From Pseudobacteriovorax antillogorgiicola (GTDB taxonomy: Bacteria; Bdellovibrionota_B; Oligoflexia; Oligoflexales; Oligoflexaceae): a stretch of DNA of 64,000 bases. The stretch's first letter is position 1. Each line of letters begins with the position of its first letter. The notes beneath the pieces were generated by a model. That model was not told the DNA's origin and made no database searches. It saw only the letters and a list, made by a program, of their open reading frames with translations. Of the stretch, positions 8,438-17,998 are shown one piece after another. The translations under genes and the position numbers were made by a program. The DNA lies in assembly GCF_900177345.1 (NCBI RefSeq), contig NZ_FWZT01000008.1, forward strand, positions 62,001 to 126,000, read 5' to 3'.

Positions 8438-10105
8438 TCAGGGTAGATCTTGCGTGAGGACCGGTGCGATCATCTCTCTGATCGATTTGTGGCTAGTCTG
8501 GTCATGGAGTTTTCGAAGACTTATTTGCAGCTCTGGTGATGATGGCCAATGTAATAGGGAGCGGACCAAGGATTTCTGCTCGACTAGTGTCATAAGAGAA
8601 AATCTTGATTCGAGAGGCTTATAGCTTGCAGATTGGGGTAGTAGTCGTAAAACCTTGTAAGCTGATGCTCGAACTTCAGGGTCTTGATGTTGAAAATAGG
8701 GGAGCGCGAGTCTTAAGCTTGATTCTAGGCCTGTATTTGCTAGTGCGCTTAAGACGCGCTTAAGCTCTTTGGAATCTTGGCTTTGTTCTAACCAGGTCTT
8801 GAATTGTTGCAGGATGACCTCTGCGTCTTGTGAATTACTGCCTTCAACTTTTTGTTTCTGATTCGCCATAGCTCCAAGGCTGAGGCGGGCTGAATCACGA
8901 AGCGGGTGTTGGGGATCGTTGGCAATGGACTGTACTTCTCCCAAGGTTGATGGGCTCGGAGATGGTACCATTGCAAGGCTTCCTAAGATAAATTTCTTCT
9001 CACTCAAGTCGTTTTGCTGATGAAAACGCTGCCAAAGGATAGATTGATGGTGAGGTCCTCCGTTTGCGATCAGAGCACGGCTAACTAGAATCATCTGTGG
9101 ATCTTTCACAGGAAGATCTAGGTACCATTCAATGAGGGCTCGATCTTGTGGGTGCCATCGGAGCCAGCGATGGAGTTCTTGGAATTTACGACGATCCTCT
9201 AGCTGACTCAAGCGATCCTGAAGCTCGTCAAACTTGAGTGTTTTAATGGACTCATCTTTTTTGTTAGTTAAGTTTGAAAGATAGTCCTGAAGTGAAAACC
9301 ACGGTCGCTCTTCGATTTCGCTGATAGTTTTTTCAACTCTTTGAGAAGTCCAAAGATCTGTTCTTAGATAGGTAAGCGCCAATCGACCGCGGCCTGAAAA
9401 GTTCTGCTGGCCAAGTTCAACGAAAAATTGATCATGTTGTTCGAACTGTGTCCATCGTCCTAGATCTGGGTTGTGAGTGAGTTGCCAGTGGTAGTCCACC
9501 GCTGGCCCCTTCTGTTGAAGCTTCAATGACTTGTGAATAATATGTCCGTTCTGTTGAAGCTTTGATCTGTATGATGCTGTAGCTGGTCCCCACGGTGATA
9601 CTTCGTCCACGTTGGTCTCGTCCTCGATGATCCATGGAAACTGTAACCTCAACCAAATGTAGTACCAGAGAATATCACCGCGGTGTTGATCGTATAGCCC
9701 GATATTATCCCATCGAACGAGGGAACCTTGGTTCAAGCTATTGACCAGGCTTGAAAGATATCGATGGGTACTCGGATCACCTTTAAGTTCACAGTTCTGG
9801 CAAAACCAGATTTCTTCCCCATCTTGAAGAGCTAGTCGAAACATCCGGCCACCAAGTGCCACAGGTGATGATTGCTGACCATCAAGTCCCTGTCCTTCGT
9901 AGTCAAATTGATAGACATAAACCTGATAGGTAGCCTCGGCTTCGTGGATGTGATCGTCTTTTTTAATGTGTGGTTCAGATTCAGAATCAAGATGTGCAGT
10001 TTCTGGGCGCGTCTTTGAAGTTTGAAGGCCTAAGCTGATTGCCAATAAGAGCGCGACTCCAATTAAAACGAGAATATAGACTCGTTGACGGGATTTTTTT
10101 GCCAA
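8438..10105 (-). CDS. Membrane-anchored HEAT-like repeat protein, vitellogenin-N-like
   Basis: The start is TTG, supported by GGGAG eight bases upstream. A single N-terminal membrane helix (residues about 8-27) is followed by a beta-rich module to about residue 270 that contains a CxxC pair (CQNC). An alpha-helical region to the C-terminus then reads like HEAT repeats (ALANTGLESSLRLALPYF, then DPEVRASAYKVLRLL). The order beta-barrel-like module then HEAT-like superhelix resembles the large lipid-transfer (vitellogenin N) architecture described in some secretory proteobacteria. The resemblance is my reading and was not checked by profile search. It may handle lipids or proteins in the periplasm. 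Confidence 0.65.
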   Translation of the reverse strand: MAKKSRQRVYILVLIGVALLLAISLGLQTSKTRPETAHLDSESEPHIKKDDHIHEAEATYQVYVYQFDYEGQGLDGQQSSPVALGGRMFRLALQDGEEIWFCQNCELKGDPSTHRYLSSLVNSLNQGSLVRWDNIGLYDQHRGDILWYYIWLRLQFPWIIEDETNVDEVSPWGPATASYRSKLQQNGHIIHKSLKLQQKGPAVDYHWQLTHNPDLGRWTQFEQHDQFFVELGQQNFSGRGRLALTYLRTDLWTSQRVEKTISEIEERPWFSLQDYLSNLTNKKDESIKTLKFDELQDRLSQLEDRRKFQELHRWLRWHPQDRALIEWYLDLPVKDPQMILVSRALIANGGPHHQSILWQRFHQQNDLSEKKFILGSLAMVPSPSPSTLGEVQSIANDPQHPLRDSARLSLGAMANQKQKVEGSNSQDAEVILQQFKTWLEQSQDSKELKRVLSALANTGLESSLRLALPYFQHQDPEVRASAYKVLRLLPQSASYKPLESRFSLMTLVEQKSLVRSLLHWPSSPELQISLRKLHDQTSHKSIREMIAPVLTQDLP

Positions 10106-10198
10106 TGGTTTGTCTCCCTAGGTCTAAGCGCGATTTGGGGTGTCATTGCCTAGGGATCTTTACCATATATTCTGGCTTAAGAAAAATCTAAGTCATTG

Positions 10199-11614
10199 TT
10201 AACCCACCTGAGATGCTTGGCCTGGAAGCCCTTGTTGGAAGGGGCGCTCAGGTAGATAACTATCAAATGCAGCCGCAATGACTCGTCTAAGCAGTCGGCC
10301 GAGTAGGCCATTCTCACGTATAACATAATCCGTGCTATGGACAATGCCATCGTCGATCAGAGTCTCCAGCTTATGGAGCGAAGGGCTGAAATAGCTTTCC
10401 CATTCAATGGGGAACTGGTCTTCAAGGTCTTGGATATCGATGCGACCGTAGGTATAGATCTGTTGGATCGCCTCTTGCCGGATACGATCATCGTCAGATT
10501 TGAGATGGCAACGATAGTAGCCTTGCTTTGGATGATCGAGCCCCATCAGCCAGTCTTTTTGTTTGTGAGGATTTTGAAAGTAAGTACTGCCAAACGCGCT
10601 TATGGATGATGGTCCGAAGCCCAAAATCTGCTGATCACGTCCCGAGGTCATTCCTTGAAAGTTTCTATGAAGGGCACCGTTGCGATAGGCGATGGCCAAG
10701 TCGTCATCGGCTTTGGCAAAGTGATCCAGTCCAATGAAGTTATAGCCACTATCGGTAAAGGTGTTTAGCGCTAAGAGGTTTAGATCCAACGGGAGTAAGC
10801 CCTGAGGAAGGTCCTTTTTGACAAAGGTTTTTTGCCATTTAAACATATCCGGTAGCACTGCGAGTCGGTAAAACGCCACGCGATTGGGGCTTAGATCGAT
10901 CACCTGATCCAGGGTCTGAGTCATGCTTTCGAGAGTTTGAAACGGTAGGCCATAAATCAGATCAAAATTGATCGATGGAATGCCAAGAGAGCGAGCCGTT
11001 TGCACCAATTCAGCAACCTGTTCGTAAGTTTGAACTCGATTGATAGCATGCTGCACTTTACGGTTAAAGTCTTGAACACCGAGGCTAATACGGTTGACTC
11101 CCATGTGCCGGAAAAATCCGAGTCGGCTACTCGTCATCGTTCTAGGGTCCATCTCGATGGCTATTTCAGCGTCGATCGCCACGTCAGTATATCTTTGAAT
11201 CATACCCCAAAGTTTAAGCCACTCGGCATCGGTTAAGTAGGTGGGGGTGCCGCCACCGAAATGGATGTGACTCACTCTCTTGCCCTCAAGAAGTGGGGCT
11301 TTGATTTTCAACTCCTTTTCGAAACCGCGTAGAAGCTCGTTGATCTTATCTTCCGTTTTTGGGTCGTTCCGTGGTCGAACTTCCTTCAGACAGGCACAGT
11401 AGAAACAGAGCTGCTGGCAATAGGGGATATGGAAGTAGAGGGATACGTCTTCGGGTTTGGCAGAGTCAACCTGTATTATGCGGGATTTGATCGTCTCCCA
11501 TGTATGGCTTTCATTCCAGAAATTAGCAGCTGGATAGGAAGTATGTCGGGGCAAGGCTAGTCCAGCATAGCGGCTATAGGTCTCTCGTTGATTTTTGTCG
11601 AGATGGTACTTCAT
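10199..11614 (-). CDS. hemN: Oxygen-independent coproporphyrinogen III oxidase (radical SAM)
   Basis: Catalyses decarboxylation of coproporphyrinogen III to protoporphyrinogen IX without oxygen, a late haem step in the cytoplasm. The radical SAM cluster motif is CQQLCFYC (CxxxCxxC) preceded by YFHIPY, as in true HemN rather than HemW. GGGTPTYL (SAM binding), the GVQDF segment and the C-terminal HemN domain are present. Length about 471 residues matches the family (about 455-460). I placed the start at ATG 11614 because GAGGG lies nine bases upstream; in-frame codons continue to 11641. No partner gene is adjacent; haem supply fits the cbb3 oxidase at 19-21 kb. Confidence 0.93.
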   Translation of the reverse strand: MKYHLDKNQRETYSRYAGLALPRHTSYPAANFWNESHTWETIKSRIIQVDSAKPEDVSLYFHIPYCQQLCFYCACLKEVRPRNDPKTEDKINELLRGFEKELKIKAPLLEGKRVSHIHFGGGTPTYLTDAEWLKLWGMIQRYTDVAIDAEIAIEMDPRTMTSSRLGFFRHMGVNRISLGVQDFNRKVQHAINRVQTYEQVAELVQTARSLGIPSINFDLIYGLPFQTLESMTQTLDQVIDLSPNRVAFYRLAVLPDMFKWQKTFVKKDLPQGLLPLDLNLLALNTFTDSGYNFIGLDHFAKADDDLAIAYRNGALHRNFQGMTSGRDQQILGFGPSSISAFGSTYFQNPHKQKDWLMGLDHPKQGYYRCHLKSDDDRIRQEAIQQIYTYGRIDIQDLEDQFPIEWESYFSPSLHKLETLIDDGIVHSTDYVIRENGLLGRLLRRVIAAAFDSYLPERPFQQGLPGQASQVG

Positions 11615-11641
11615 CGTGGTTTCCCTCATGGTTGCTAACAA

Positions 11642-11937
11642 TTTGAGTTAAGCAAAGGCCTTGCCAATGGAAAACCAAGCAAAAAATGCAGTATTTTTAA
11701 CAAGTAGGGCTAAATCACGCTGCGTCTCCAGAAAAAATAAGCAATTGGTACAGTTGAGTCTATAAAGGAGAGACCCCCTTGAGTATCAGATTTTATGTAC
11801 AAGTACAGATTTTTTTCGACATAGATAAATTACCGAAAATATAAGGAAATAATGATAGAATGCGAGGATTGAATAATTAAATCGATACAAATTTGGTACA
11901 AACTCTTTCAAGTGGTTGTGTTAGCGCCTCAGTACCC
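11642..11937. other. Intergenic region with no identified feature
   Basis: AT-rich sequence between hemN and the desaturase remnant. I see a loose GTCTCC/GGAGAGAC pair around 11730-11785 but no T-run after it, no ORF of note and no convincing promoter. Confidence 0.4.
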
Positions 11938-12710
11938 TCAAAGCCGCAATACCCTTAGTGCCGACTTAAGAATCTGAATTTTCGCCCGTTTAAAATAATA
12001 AATTTCTCCATCGATCTCGATCAATCGGTATGGACACAAGTCTATTTCCACTATTTCGGCTGATTCAGATTCTACGAAGGGAACAGGACGGCGAAAGACC
12101 TATCGGGAAAAATATTTTCGCTATCTTCAAAAAATGCGTTGGCCACTTGTCCGACAGTGCCATCCCCTCCAACTGCAACGATTTGATCTGCGCCTTGCTC
12201 TAGTGCAGTCCTAGCCTTGTGTTTTATGGACTGCCACTCTGAGCAGATTATCACATCCCTTTTTCCCTTTAAGGCTAAAGTGGGCTCGATTTTTCTCCAT
12301 TTCTGTAGGGCCCTCCCGCTCGCAGCTTTCGAATTGATGATAAAGCAAGTTTTCATAGAGATTGAGGATCTCGCTATATTGCGAAAGTGCCGATGGACGT
12401 CAGTGATGGCTTCCTGCCAATGAGGAAAGTCATAAGGCAATGAGCTTCTTTCAATCTTAGGTTTGACGAACTTCTGCATCGCGCGAAGCCGATGTGATGG
12501 AACTGATGGACAAATGTGATGCTCAATTTGGAAATTCAACCCTCCGAACAACCAATCCAAGCTTTTAGTATTTTGAATAGTTCTCGAAGCTATTACCTGC
12601 TGCTCAAATTGGTGAAGCTTTGCATCTTTTGTCACTAAAGGCTTTCCTATATGATTAATCCAAAATACCCCAAACGTTGGCCACACGAATATGGGCTTCA
12701 TCAAGAACAA
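11938..12710 (-). pseudogene. Remnant of a fatty acid desaturase joined to a gutted diacylglycerol kinase
   Basis: The first part (about residues 1-115) is the C-terminal third of a membrane fatty acid desaturase with the third histidine box GGLNFQIEHHICPS; boxes one and two are missing and a stop (TGA) lies immediately upstream. It runs directly into the N-terminus of a lipid kinase (KTCFIINSKAASG, then GGDGTVGQVAN). At about 12072 the frame stops. In another frame, downstream to 11938, the typical C-terminal end of that kinase family reappears (EIDGEIYYFKRA and KIQILKSALRVL). About 150 kinase residues are therefore deleted. The missing 5' half, the internal deletion and the frame change all mark it as dead. 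Confidence 0.8.
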
Positions 12711-12905
12711 ATTTCAGAAAAGTTTATGAAGCAGTTGTTCTATCCCTTTTTCTATCAACTTTCCTGGCGCCGCAGGAAGCGCGCTCTTAAGTAAAAGAGT
12801 CTCAAAGTATCTAACAGAAAACCTGTATTAAACCATAACACATAAACGAATAGAATATAGGAGTGCTTCTTGTAGTAGCTTTAGTGCAAATATGTGAGGT
12901 AATTA

Positions 12906-15320
12906 TTGGAAATAATGACGGATTTTAGCGGTTTCATACAGGCTCTAAAATTGGGTGGTCAGTTGTTTGTTATCACGTCCTACGGAATCGTTGCGATGAC
13001 GAGCTTGCTCCTTGGTTATGTATTACTGCTGGTACGGAGTAAGAGTAAAGTTGCTTCTTGCGATGGGGAAGAGCGGTTCTCTGAGCATAAGCCTCCAGAT
13101 TTCGCTGAGTTTCGAGAAAGAGTTGAACTGTTTTCGAAAATATTTCCAGGTGTCATATACCAAAGCAGATTGGATCAAGATTTTCCCATGACTTATTTGT
13201 CGCGAAACATCGCGAACTTAACGGGATACGATATGGATGATCTACTGTCACCTCCATCGAAAAAGGCCTATCGAGACCTGATTCACCCCGATGATAAGAA
13301 AGTCGTCCTCGATGCACTTGAGTATGGCTTAAATTACGAAAAATCTGTTGATATCAAGTATCGTATTATCCATCGCAATGGCTTTAGTCGTTGGGTTCAT
13401 GAGCGAGGAAGAGTTTCAGAAGGTGGAAACCAGTACTTTGATGGATTTCTTCTGGATATTTCTGAACAGAAACAGGCAGAAAGTGACTTAACGAATACGT
13501 TTTTGCAATTAACCGAGAGTGAGCATCGAATAGACGTGATTCTAGATTCAGCAAAGCTTTCCTTGTGGGAACTCGATTGCAAGAACAAAGTATTGAAAGC
13601 AACTCACAGCTTTGAACATATGCTTGGTTACCAAAAAGGCGAACTTTTAGAGTTGGAAGATAGCAAATGGTTGCGGTTCAAAGAAGAACACGAATTCATC
13701 TCTTGTGTCCATCCTATGGATCAAGATCGCTATCGGTCTAGCGTCGCTGAGTTAATCAAAGGGCGATTGAGGACGATTGATGAAGTGATTCGTTTTCGGA
13801 GGCGGGATGGTAAATGGCATTGGGTTCATAGCTTTGGCAGGATTGTTCGTCGTGAGAAGAACACACCATTACTAGCATGTGGTGTTTTACATGATGTCCA
13901 CAAAACTAAGGAATTGGAACTTGCCTTACTAGCCGAAAAGGAAAAAGCAGAGTCGGCAAATCGGGCGAAGAGTATCTTCCTAGCAAATATGAGTCACGAA
14001 CTTCGTACCCCACTAAATGCTATAATAGGCTTTTCTCAGCTGATTCAAAGGAATAGTCACATTCCGAAAGAAGTATTGCGGGATTTGCGGACTATCAATG
14101 AAAGTGGGATTCATCTACTCGGCTTGATCAATGATGTCCTTGATATCGCTAAAATTGAGGCTGGTAAAACAAATGTGACAATGACTCCATTTCGACCTCA
14201 ATCACTATTTAATGGCATCTATCAGATGTTCCTGCTGCAGATGGAGGAAAAGGGCCTCCTGTTTATCTTAAAAGGAGTCGAGGACTTACCTTTAAATCTT
14301 ATTGGCGACGAGAAAAAGATTAGGCAGCTCACCATCAACCTCATCTCAAATGCCTTAAAATTCACTGAAAAGGGTTTTGTTAGGGTTTCAATTGCCTATA
14401 ATAGCAACATGCTTTCGATCAACATTGAAGACTCAGGAGTGGGTATAGCGAAGTCGGATTTGGATCAGGTATTCGAGTCATACATTCAGGTAGGGGAAGG
14501 GCTTCAGCATAAGCAAGGGACGGGCTTAGGCCTCTCTATCAGTCGGGACTTTGCCAGGCTTATGGGAGGTACATTGACAGCTACTAGCACACTAGGAGAA
14601 GGGTCAAAGTTCCTCCTTAGTGTCCCCGTCCAAGTTGCCGTCGATTGTGAACAGCACGAGGAAACTAGAGTTGTTAGCTATACTGCAGAAAAAGTCTTCA
14701 AGATCCTAGTCGTCGATGATAATCAGGTAAATAGAGAAGCTCTGGCGCGATTGCTTGGTGAAGTAGGATTTAAAACGAGAATGACAAGCAATGGTATAGA
14801 GGCCCTTGAAACCTTTAAATCGTGGACTCCCGACCTGGTTTTTATGGATCAACGAATGCCCAAAATGGACGGCTTTGGTGCGACACTGTGTATTCGTGAG
14901 CTTGATAGAAAGGTGCCCGTTATTGCACTTTCCGCCAGTACGTTAAAAGAAGAAGAGGCTCGGATTCTTAGTGCAGGAGGAAATGAGTTTCTTATTAAAC
15001 CCTATCAAGAACAGGATTTATTCGATGCGATTGCACGCTATCTGCCAGTGAAATACAACTATGAGTCAATTGACTACATAAATGGAACTAAAGACTATAG
15101 TGAACTCGACATCGAGCAACTGGCTGATGAACTTTCTAAAGTTCCAAGGAGTTGGAGGAGACGGCTCGAAGAAAACACTCTTATCGCCGATGTGCAGCAA
15201 ATTGAAGATTTACTCCATGAAATTGCGTCCGAGCATCCTAAACTAACGGAATATATTTCTCAGCAAGTGGAGTGCTACAACTTTCCAAATATAGGCCGGC
15301 TTATCAAACATAGCTCATAA
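12906..15320 (+). CDS. Hybrid sensor histidine kinase with PAS domains and receiver
   Basis: The TTG start has GAGGT six bases upstream; an ATG at 12915 is the alternative. One N-terminal membrane helix (about residues 15-40) leads to two PAS/PAC modules (about 75-190 and 205-345; the WVHERGRV and WHWVHSFGR segments are PAC-like). HisKA follows with NMSHELRTPLNAI, then HATPase with LISNALKFT, EDSGVGI and GTGLGLSIS, and a receiver domain with VVDDNQ, the phospho-acceptor in FMDQRMP, and KPY. The last 90 residues are helical, possibly a decayed Hpt. The gene 13 bases downstream is another REC protein, so the pair is likely one phosphorelay operon. Confidence 0.93.
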   Translation: MEIMTDFSGFIQALKLGGQLFVITSYGIVAMTSLLLGYVLLLVRSKSKVASCDGEERFSEHKPPDFAEFRERVELFSKIFPGVIYQSRLDQDFPMTYLSRNIANLTGYDMDDLLSPPSKKAYRDLIHPDDKKVVLDALEYGLNYEKSVDIKYRIIHRNGFSRWVHERGRVSEGGNQYFDGFLLDISEQKQAESDLTNTFLQLTESEHRIDVILDSAKLSLWELDCKNKVLKATHSFEHMLGYQKGELLELEDSKWLRFKEEHEFISCVHPMDQDRYRSSVAELIKGRLRTIDEVIRFRRRDGKWHWVHSFGRIVRREKNTPLLACGVLHDVHKTKELELALLAEKEKAESANRAKSIFLANMSHELRTPLNAIIGFSQLIQRNSHIPKEVLRDLRTINESGIHLLGLINDVLDIAKIEAGKTNVTMTPFRPQSLFNGIYQMFLLQMEEKGLLFILKGVEDLPLNLIGDEKKIRQLTINLISNALKFTEKGFVRVSIAYNSNMLSINIEDSGVGIAKSDLDQVFESYIQVGEGLQHKQGTGLGLSISRDFARLMGGTLTATSTLGEGSKFLLSVPVQVAVDCEQHEETRVVSYTAEKVFKILVVDDNQVNREALARLLGEVGFKTRMTSNGIEALETFKSWTPDLVFMDQRMPKMDGFGATLCIRELDRKVPVIALSASTLKEEEARILSAGGNEFLIKPYQEQDLFDAIARYLPVKYNYESIDYINGTKDYSELDIEQLADELSKVPRSWRRRLEENTLIADVQQIEDLLHEIASEHPKLTEYISQQVECYNFPNIGRLIKHSS

Positions 15321-15333
15321 CTACGGGAATACT

Positions 15334-16674
15334 ATGGACTTAGAAGGTAAAGAGAAGGGTGGTGATATCCTTGTTGTTGATGACATTATTGCTAATCTAA
15401 AGGTGCTGTCGTCGGTCCTTGGTGAGGAGGGCTATATCGTACGGCCTGTAAATCAGGGGCGTCTAGCAATTATGTCAGCGATTGCAAAAAGACCTGATCT
15501 AATCCTTCTTGATATTGATATGCCTGAGATGAGTGGATTTGAGGTCTGCCGTCAACTCAAGTCTAGGCCCGAAACTGCTGATATCCCGATTATTTTCCTT
15601 ACGGCTCTGACAGATGAGTCATATATTTCCAGGGGTTTTGAACATGGAGCTGTAGATTATGTTGCCAAGCCGTTCAAGCATTTGGAGTTGATTACTCGGG
15701 TTAGAAATCAGATCGATCTTGCCAATACTATCAAACAGAATGAATTTCAGAATCGCCTTTTAGTGAATATGGCCCATCGCATAGGAGTTCAAGATTCTAC
15801 CGCGAATTTTCTTCATGGTATGGGTAACCTTCTAACACCCGCCTTTGCCAAGCTTAGCTCGCTTTCTAGCCTGAGTAGCTCTAAAAATCTTGATGTACTT
15901 AAGCAGTTGAGAGACAAATTAAATGAACCAGGTTTTGAACCAAAGAGCTTGGTGGAAGATAGCGATATGGTGGAAAAATATCGCCAGCTTTTCAGCTTGA
16001 CGGTTCAGAGGCTCGACGATGAAAGTCTACAAATTCAAGGGACACTCCATGATGTTCATAAGGTTATGGACGATCTTAATCGTTTCCTTCTTGAATTTAA
16101 AAATAGTATCTTTAAATCGAATCATATTAGCACACTGACACTTAGTGAGTTTACCGAGGAGCTGAAGTATTTTCTGGAACAAGAATTTAAGCGCCATGGG
16201 ATATCACTCTATATTGACAATGTTGACCTTAAGCCAACGATTAAGGTTCTCAAGTTTAAACTTTTCAATATCATTCAAACCTTAATTGACTATCGACTAA
16301 AGGCCCTGCAGAAAACAAAAAAGTATCGTTGCGAGTTTCATCTGATGCTAGACGTTAGCAATCAACAAATTAATAGCTTAAGACTCTACGATTTTGGCCC
16401 CAGTCTAAAAGTTGAACAAAAAGACCTCCTATTTAACTGGGAGTACCTTAAAACATCGGATTTTTCTACCCTCTCTCTTCATCTTGCCTCCATCGATGCC
16501 GACCTCCTTGGTGGAACGATTGACTTTGGAACCACTGAACAGGGGCAATTCTATTTTGAACTTGCTTTCGGCGGTGTGTTCTTTCCATTTCTGGACCAGG
16601 AACAAGAGCAAGCTAGCAACGATGGGCAGAAGCTTAGTCAGAAGATTCAGCTACCGACCAAGTTGGTAAAATAA
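15334..16674 (+). CDS. Response regulator fused to a degenerate histidine-kinase-like module
   Basis: The N-terminal 125 residues are a canonical receiver: VVDDII, phospho-acceptor in LLDIDMPEM, LTALTD, and KPF. Next is a helical region with HGMGNLLTPAFAKL, resembling the H-box of kinases of the HNxGN type, then about 120 residues in the position of a HATPase domain where the N box and glycine motifs are not recognisable. It probably does not bind ATP and may act as a phosphorylation-controlled partner of the hybrid kinase immediately upstream. GGGA six bases before the ATG supports this start. Confidence 0.85.
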   Translation: MDLEGKEKGGDILVVDDIIANLKVLSSVLGEEGYIVRPVNQGRLAIMSAIAKRPDLILLDIDMPEMSGFEVCRQLKSRPETADIPIIFLTALTDESYISRGFEHGAVDYVAKPFKHLELITRVRNQIDLANTIKQNEFQNRLLVNMAHRIGVQDSTANFLHGMGNLLTPAFAKLSSLSSLSSSKNLDVLKQLRDKLNEPGFEPKSLVEDSDMVEKYRQLFSLTVQRLDDESLQIQGTLHDVHKVMDDLNRFLLEFKNSIFKSNHISTLTLSEFTEELKYFLEQEFKRHGISLYIDNVDLKPTIKVLKFKLFNIIQTLIDYRLKALQKTKKYRCEFHLMLDVSNQQINSLRLYDFGPSLKVEQKDLLFNWEYLKTSDFSTLSLHLASIDADLLGGTIDFGTTEQGQFYFELAFGGVFFPFLDQEQEQASNDGQKLSQKIQLPTKLVK

Positions 16675-16678
16675 GCTG

Positions 16679-17950
16679 TTAACCTAGTTGCTCAATGGCT
16701 TGATCAAGTAAGTGATCAGATTTGCAAAATGCAAAGCGAATCCAGTGACAATTTGATCCGTGGCGGTGGGATGGAACAAAAAAAGCACTTGTAGGAATCG
16801 TTGTAACTCCTTTGGAGAGGCTCAAGTGCCGAACGACATTGTAATCCAATAGACTTTGAGTATCATGATCCCAATCAATCCCATGCCTTTGATAAAGCTC
16901 GGGCAAGTCTTTGGGTAGTCCTTGGTAAGAAGAAAATCCACTGCTAATATCGCAGCACACAAAGAAACTGCCTTCGGGATTCATGGGGTGAAAGCCAATG
17001 TCCCGCAAGCCTTGAATAAGACGATCTCGTTTGCCTTCATAGAGGCTTGTAAGAGCCTCATAGTAAGTTTTTTGATTGTCAAAGGCTAGTTCAGCCTGTT
17101 GAAGCGATCGAGCGATGGCTTCTTGCAACGGGGTCGCTACGGAGAATACGACCCATTGCTGGTTCAGCTGCATAGGGTAAATGAGGTCCCGATCGCCAAT
17201 AACCCATCCAATTTTCCAACCGGTCACTGAAAAGGTTTTACCAGCTGAGTAAATGGATAGTGTTTTCGAAGCCAGACCAGGAGTTCTAGCAATTGGCACA
17301 TGCTTTTTGTGATCGTAAACCAAGTGCTCATAGACTTCATCGGCAATCACTAGGCAATTGGGGTAAGGCTCTAAAACAGTGGCCAACTGCTGACACTCCG
17401 CAGGAGTAAAAACTTTTCCTGTTGGATTATGAGGAGTGTTGATAATAATGGCCCGAGTCTTATCTGAAAGAGCACTTCTAATTTTATCCCAGGGGATCGT
17501 GATATCTTCTGATGATTGGCAGCGCCCAGGAATGTCAAGTGGAACTGACTTTACGGTAGCGCCAGCCATTCGAAGAGCCCCAAAATAAATGTCAAAGGCT
17601 GGCTCCAATAGGACCACTTCGTTGCCTGCTTTGATATGGCTTCGAATGGCAAGGTAGATAGCTTCGCTAGCGCCCACGGTGACGAGTACATTTTTCTTGG
17701 GGTCGATACTGCGATCTAGTTTCGGGCAATACGCCTTGGCTATCTCATCAACTAGAGGCATATGCCCCGGGGAGCGGGCATAGGTGCTAAATTTCGAACC
17801 TTGACAAGCCTCTTGAGCAGCAACTTGAACGAATGGGGGAGGTGCCCAATCGGGGAACCCTTGGCCCAAATTGATGCTCGAACAGGCCTGGGCCAACGGT
17901 GAAAATTCAAGCCAGACCGAAGCGCGTTCCGGTGATGGTGGTGTCGTCAC
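16679..17950 (-). CDS. Class I/II PLP-dependent aminotransferase, kynurenine/methionine aminotransferase-like
   Basis: A fold-type I aminotransferase, cytosolic. The opening INLGQGFPDW, the NTPHNPTGKVF motif, ADEVYEHLVY and the PLP lysine in YSAGKTFSVTGWKIGW match the kynurenine-oxoglutarate/YbdL branch, which often uses methionine or glutamine as donor. Full length at 423 residues. The start is GTG with AGGAAG six bases upstream. It sits alone between a convergent REC gene (4-base gap) and an AIM24-like gene. The exact substrate cannot be read from the sequence. Confidence 0.88.
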   Translation of the reverse strand: MTTPPSPERASVWLEFSPLAQACSSINLGQGFPDWAPPPFVQVAAQEACQGSKFSTYARSPGHMPLVDEIAKAYCPKLDRSIDPKKNVLVTVGASEAIYLAIRSHIKAGNEVVLLEPAFDIYFGALRMAGATVKSVPLDIPGRCQSSEDITIPWDKIRSALSDKTRAIIINTPHNPTGKVFTPAECQQLATVLEPYPNCLVIADEVYEHLVYDHKKHVPIARTPGLASKTLSIYSAGKTFSVTGWKIGWVIGDRDLIYPMQLNQQWVVFSVATPLQEAIARSLQQAELAFDNQKTYYEALTSLYEGKRDRLIQGLRDIGFHPMNPEGSFFVCCDISSGFSSYQGLPKDLPELYQRHGIDWDHDTQSLLDYNVVRHLSLSKGVTTIPTSAFFVPSHRHGSNCHWIRFAFCKSDHLLDQAIEQLG

Positions 17951-17998
17951 AGATCTTCCTTTCTCTGCATTCCACTTTATCCAAGTTTTGTATAAGAT

